Source: Aquificota bacterium (lineage in GTDB: Bacteria; Aquificota; Aquificia; Aquificales; Hydrogenothermaceae). Taken from it: a stretch of DNA of 8,229 nucleotides. Both the position numbers and the translations under genes were made by a program. Every line of letters starts with the position of its first letter. The stretch's first letter is position 1. A model generated the notes under the pieces. The model was not told the DNA's origin, made no database searches, and saw only the letters and a program-made list of their open reading frames with translations. The stretch is taken from the NCBI GenBank assembly GCA_013153795.1, contig JAADDV010000151.1:1-8229 (forward strand), read 5' to 3'. Positions 5,771 through 8,229 of this stretch are shown piece by piece.

Positions 5771-6403
5771 ATGAACAATGAAATTCCATTTTTGGAAGGA
5801 GTAAAGCAGTTTAAAAATCTTAAATTTAAAGAATATGAAGAAACCTATAAAAAGCTTATAAAAGAAGGACAACATCCAAAAGCTCTATTTATTACATGTT
5901 CAGACTCAAGAATACATCCAGATGAAATAACAGGAGCAGATATAGGAGACCTTTTCATTGTAAGAAATATAGGGAATATGGTTCCCCCTTTTAAACCGGA
6001 TAATGAGTTTCACGGAGTAGCAGCGGCAATAGAGTATGCAGTTTCTGTTTTAAATGTTCCAGATATTATTATCTGTGGTCATTCCCATTGCGGAGCATGT
6101 GAAAGTCTTTATAAAGATTTACCAGATGATGTTGAGATAATCCACGTTAAGAAATGGCTCACGTTAGGAGAAGATGTAAAAGCAAAAGCCCAAGAAAAAA
6201 TAAAAGAAAAAGGAAGACCTTTATTTGAGCTTACAGAAAAACTTAACATAGTAAAACAGCTTGAAAATCTTCTTACATATCCAGGAGTAAAGAGAAGAGT
6301 TGAAGAAGGGAAATTAAGACTTCATGGCTGGTATTATGTAATAGAAAAAGGAGAGATATACTACTATTCACCATGTGAAAATAAATTTCTTCCACTGGTA
6401 TAG
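5771..6403 (+). CDS. Beta-class carbonic anhydrase
   Basis: This cytoplasmic zinc enzyme interconverts CO2 and bicarbonate. Counting from 5771 (210 aa), the signature CSDSR (43-47) supplies zinc ligand Cys43 and the Asp45/Arg47 dyad. GHSHCGAC (103-110) supplies His104 and Cys107. The pattern and length match the plant/bacterial beta class (Can/CynT type). In an autotroph it would supply bicarbonate or CO2 to carboxylases, which is inference because no carbon-fixation gene is in view. An in-frame ATG at 5765 directly abuts AGGAGG with no spacing, so the ATG at 5771, six bases from it, is preferred. The start lies 46 bp after dapD, behind a hairpin, and coaE begins 2 bp after the stop. Confidence 0.95.
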   Translation: MNNEIPFLEGVKQFKNLKFKEYEETYKKLIKEGQHPKALFITCSDSRIHPDEITGADIGDLFIVRNIGNMVPPFKPDNEFHGVAAAIEYAVSVLNVPDIIICGHSHCGACESLYKDLPDDVEIIHVKKWLTLGEDVKAKAQEKIKEKGRPLFELTEKLNIVKQLENLLTYPGVKRRVEEGKLRLHGWYYVIEKGEIYYYSPCENKFLPLV

Positions 6404-6405
6404 TT

Positions 6406-7005
6406 ATGCTTAAAGTAGGTCTAACAGGTTCTATAGGGACAGGAAAATCTACCGTAGCAAAAATTTTTCAGGAGCTTGGGGCATACGTAATAGATGCAGA
6501 CAAAATAGTCCATCAGCTTTTAAAAAAAGAAGATGTAAAACAAAAGATAAAGGAAGCTTTTGGCAACGTATTTGATGAAAATGGAGAAATAGATAAGAAA
6601 AAACTAGCAGGTATTGTTTTTAACAATCTAGAAAAGAAAAAACAACTTGAGGGGATTCTTCACCCTCTTGTTTTTCAGGAAATCCAAAAATGGCTGAAAG
6701 AGATAGAAAAAAAAGACCCTGAAGCTGTTGCAATAGCAGAAGTTCCCTTAATGATAGAAACCGGCTCTTACAAAAACTACGACAAAATCATTGTTGTCTA
6801 TGCACCTGAAGAACTTCAGATGGAAAGACTTGTAAAAAAAGGAATGACAAAAGAAGAAGCACTAAGAAGAATAAAATCCCAGATGCCTATTGAAGAAAAA
6901 ATAAAATATGCAGATATTGTGATAGAAAATACAGAAAGCATACAAAAGCTTAGTAAAAAGGTTGAGAAAGTTTATGAATTACTAAAAGAAGAAGCAAGGA
7001 GCTAA
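6406..7005 (+). CDS. coaE: Dephospho-CoA kinase CoaE
   Basis: CoaE phosphorylates the 3'-hydroxyl of dephospho-CoA with ATP, the last step of coenzyme A synthesis, in the cytoplasm. The 199-aa product has family length. The P-loop is GSIGTGKST (8-16), the substrate-site DAD follows (30-32), then HPLV (86-89) and the lid-region arginines (Arg141, Arg154, Arg155) near KSQMP (157-161). The start is 2 bp after the carbonic-anhydrase stop and lacks a good ribosome binding site, so it probably depends on translational coupling. Its neighbour dapD consumes succinyl-CoA, but that link may be chance. AAGGAG near the end of coaE serves the next gene. Confidence 0.96.
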   Translation: MLKVGLTGSIGTGKSTVAKIFQELGAYVIDADKIVHQLLKKEDVKQKIKEAFGNVFDENGEIDKKKLAGIVFNNLEKKKQLEGILHPLVFQEIQKWLKEIEKKDPEAVAIAEVPLMIETGSYKNYDKIIVVYAPEELQMERLVKKGMTKEEALRRIKSQMPIEEKIKYADIVIENTESIQKLSKKVEKVYELLKEEARS

Positions 7006-7007
7006 AA

Positions 7008-7286
7008 ATGAAAAAGATTTTTATTTTTTTCTTATCAATTTTTTTAATATCAAATTCGTTTGGAATTGAGAAAAAAATGAAAGAAACTTCTGATATACGA
7101 GTTGAAATAAAATCTCAAATAAAAGTTCTTAAAGAGAAAAGAAATGAGCTTATAAAAAAGCTTTCAAAGGCCTCTCCTAAAGAAAGAAAAGAAATTAAAA
7201 ACATGATAAGGAAAATAGATGAAAAAATTAGAAGACTTAGAAATCTTATTAAGAAATATAATTCTTTTAGTGGCTTTACTGGTTAG
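7008..7286 (+). CDS. Small exported coiled-coil protein, unrecognised family
   Basis: I do not recognise the family. The 92-aa product has a clear signal peptide: a Lys-Lys n-region, a hydrophobic core IFIFFLSIFLIS (4-15), and probable cleavage after SFG (about residue 19). The remainder (20-85) is highly charged and helix-prone, rich in Lys, Glu, Arg and Ile with hydrophobic residues at heptad-like spacing (EIKSQIKVLKEKRNELIKK region and 62-82), so a periplasmic coiled coil is likely. The start has AAGGAG seven bases upstream and is 2 bp from the coaE stop. Its last 68 nt overlap, in another frame, the start of the cupredoxin-like gene. A role linked to that neighbour is possible but not shown. 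Confidence 0.7.
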   Translation: MKKIFIFFLSIFLISNSFGIEKKMKETSDIRVEIKSQIKVLKEKRNELIKKLSKASPKERKEIKNMIRKIDEKIRRLRNLIKKYNSFSGFTG

Positions 7287-7629
7287 TTTTTCTTGTTCAA
7301 CACAAACTGATGAGAAAGCTGATATTGTAGTTGATATAAAAGTTTCAAAGGAAGGATATATTCCTAATAAAATAACTATTCCTTACGGAAAAACAGTTCT
7401 TTTTAAAATAACAGCTTTAGATGAAGGAATAGGAAATGATTACTCAGATAGATATTACGGACATTGCTTTTATATCCTTCCTCCTTATGATGTGATGGTT
7501 GAAAACATAAAAAAAGGCGAAACAAAAACGGTTAAAGTTAAGATGATTTATCCAGGAGATTTTATCTTTACTTGTCCTTATTGCTCCGGTCTTTTTCCTA
7601 CAAAAGGAGAAATCCACGTTAAACGTTAA
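7219..7629 (+). CDS. Cupredoxin-like lipoprotein with atypical metal ligands
   Basis: A 136-aa probable envelope protein. A hydrophobic segment (13-24) ends SFSC, so Cys26 is probably lipidated; the cytochrome c in this window has the same SFSC ending. Residues 35-136 look like a cupredoxin beta-barrel: GYIPNKITIPYGKTVLFKI (47-65), GHCFYI (81-86), KKGETKTVKVKMIYPGDF (98-115) and a C-terminal FTCPYCSGLFPTKGEIHV (117-134). In CuA and type 1 copper proteins this end carries Cys, then His and Met. Here Cys119 and Cys122 are present, but the His and Met positions are Phe/Leu and Thr/Lys. His82, Cys83, Cys119 and Cys122 are the candidate ligands. Start ATG 7219 has AAGGA six bases upstream, inside the previous gene. 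Confidence 0.78.
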   Translation: MKKLEDLEILLRNIILLVALLVSFSCSTQTDEKADIVVDIKVSKEGYIPNKITIPYGKTVLFKITALDEGIGNDYSDRYYGHCFYILPPYDVMVENIKKGETKTVKVKMIYPGDFIFTCPYCSGLFPTKGEIHVKR

Positions 7630-7661
7630 AATTTTTAAAGGAGTTTCTTTTGGTGTAGCAG

Positions 7662-7680
7662 AGCAGAATTCAGTTTTGCT
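7662..7680 (+). other. Small stem-loop between the operon end and the CRISPR array
   Basis: AGCAGAA (7662-7668) pairs with TTTTGCT (7674-7680), including one G-U pair, around a 5-base loop. It follows the cupredoxin-like stop by 32 bases but has no U run directly after it, so it is at best a weak transcript end. The 56-bp gap also contains an SD-like AAAGGAG (7637-7643) with no gene after it. Confidence 0.35.
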
Positions 7681-7685
7681 TGCAC

Positions 7686-8120
7686 TTTTCTATCCCACAC
7701 AGTTCAGATAAAACCAAAGAATTGAGCTTATAGCCCGTATCTTTGCTGAAACCTTTCTATCCCACACGGTTCAGATAAAACTTAGCGGACTCTAAAGTGA
7801 AGGAAAATGTGAAAAGATACTTTCTATCCCACACGGTTCAGATAAAACGAATATGTGATAAAAGAACTTAGAAACTGTAATTTATTCCTTTCTATCCCAC
7901 TTAGTTCAGATAAAACTGAAAGTTTTTTCAAAATGCTTCTTTCCCGTTTATCAGTTCCCTTTCTATCCCACTTAGTTCAGATAAAACGAACTCAAAAGTG
8001 GAATATTGGTGCTGGTGTTCTTTCCTTTCTATCCCACTTAGTTCAGATAAAACCCAGTTGTAATAGATAACACTAAAAAGAACTTGATAATCTTTCTATC
8101 CCACTTAGTTCAGATAAAAC
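7686..8120 (-). CRISPR. CRISPR array, seven 29-nt repeats and six spacers
   Basis: Repeats lie at 7686-7714, 7753-7781, 7820-7848, 7888-7916, 7959-7987, 8025-8053 and 8092-8120. Spacers of 38, 38, 39, 42, 37 and 38 nt between them are all different. On the plus strand each repeat reads CTTTCTATCCCAC, a variable triplet, then GTTCAGATAAAAC. The triplet is ACA in repeat 1, ACG in 2-3 and TTA in 4-7, and repeat 1 also starts with T. On the minus strand the repeat begins GTTTTATCTGAAC and ends GGGATAGAAAG, resembling type I-B-like or type III repeats whose 3' end forms the crRNA handle. This, plus the decayed repeat at the left end, suggests a leader on the right and leftward transcription. No cas gene is present, so the subtype is inference. 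Confidence 0.96.
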
Positions 8121-8229
8121 CCACCAATTTGACTAAACAAAAAAATAAGCAAATTAGTAAGGAATGAAGCGCATTAGCGCTGGTTTGTTAGTTATAACTG
8201 ACTCCTCGCTGAAAGGGGTTTTTTGCATC
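8121..8229 (-). promoter_or_regulatory. Probable CRISPR leader (window edge), gene-free
   Basis: No further repeat occurs at the expected spacing after 8120, so the array ends here. The first 40 bases are AT-rich, with a T-run on the minus strand, as leaders often are. The next 70 bases are less AT-rich and contain a hairpin AGCGC-ATTA-GCGCT (8168-8181), a 10-bp palindrome AGTTATAACT (8190-8199) and a rightward terminator-like stem. No coding frame is seen. Leader identity rests on array polarity alone, and the segment may continue past the window. Confidence 0.5.
8201..8224 (+). terminator. Rightward intrinsic terminator with no recognised gene
   Basis: ACTCCT (8201-8206) pairs with AGGGGT (8214-8219), with one G-U pair and a 7-base loop, and the stem runs into six T residues (8219-8224). 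On the plus strand this is a credible intrinsic terminator. The nearest rightward gene ends at 7629, before the array. It may stop operon read-through or end a short untranslated RNA. Confidence 0.55.

Noticed and set aside
7855..8070. Rightward open frame of about 71 codons
   Set aside because: It runs through CRISPR repeats and spacers, repeating the same peptide at each repeat; it is not a gene.
8158..8226. A tRNA gene near the right end
   Set aside because: No cloverleaf can be formed: there is no acceptor pairing, T-loop GTTCRA motif or anticodon arm of the right size.
8121..8229. tracrRNA with an anti-repeat beside the array
   Set aside because: The best match to the repeat is only about six contiguous bases (AACTAA), too little for an anti-repeat, and the repeat form is not type II-like.

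Overview
The window reads as a low-GC, purine-rich-coding bacterial chromosome segment. Its proteins are rich in Lys, Glu and Ile, which suggests a thermophile. The mix of lipoprotein cytochrome c, PCu(A)C copper chaperone, beta-carbonic anhydrase, KaiC-like ATPase and a CRISPR array would suit an Aquificota (Hydrogenothermaceae/Sulfurihydrogenibium-like) chemolithoautotroph. That taxon is an inference from content, not something the sequence proves.

Left part (1-2496): two leftward genes come first, a KaiC-like ATPase cut by the window edge and trmH (tRNA Gm18 methyltransferase). Divergent from trmH is a pstB-phoU pair (phosphate ABC transporter ATPase and phosphate-signalling regulator). 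No pstS, pstC or pstA is visible in the window.

Middle part (2497-4364): a periplasmic PCu(A)C copper-chaperone lipoprotein converges on a lipoprotein monohaem cytochrome c. A strong bidirectional terminator hairpin separates them. A leftward five-helix Yip1-family membrane protein lies upstream of the cytochrome. Copper delivery and c-type cytochromes fit respiratory electron transport at the cell envelope.

Right part (4424-7629): a compact rightward cluster holds a DUF2628 membrane protein, dapD (lysine/diaminopimelate), a beta-carbonic anhydrase, coaE (last step of CoA synthesis), a small exported coiled-coil protein and a cupredoxin-like lipoprotein. Genes overlap or abut, so most are probably co-transcribed, with a hairpin between dapD and the carbonic anhydrase. 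The last two genes overlap by 68 nt in different frames.

End (7630-8229): a seven-repeat CRISPR array (29-nt repeats, 37-42-nt spacers) carries repeats that change in a three-base central block along the array. Repeat form and decay point to a leader on the right and leftward transcription. The leader side also holds a small hairpin and a rightward intrinsic terminator with no recognised gene. No cas gene is in the window. The best leads are the repeat-variant switch, the unexplained structured leader segment, and the cupredoxin-like protein with non-standard metal ligands.
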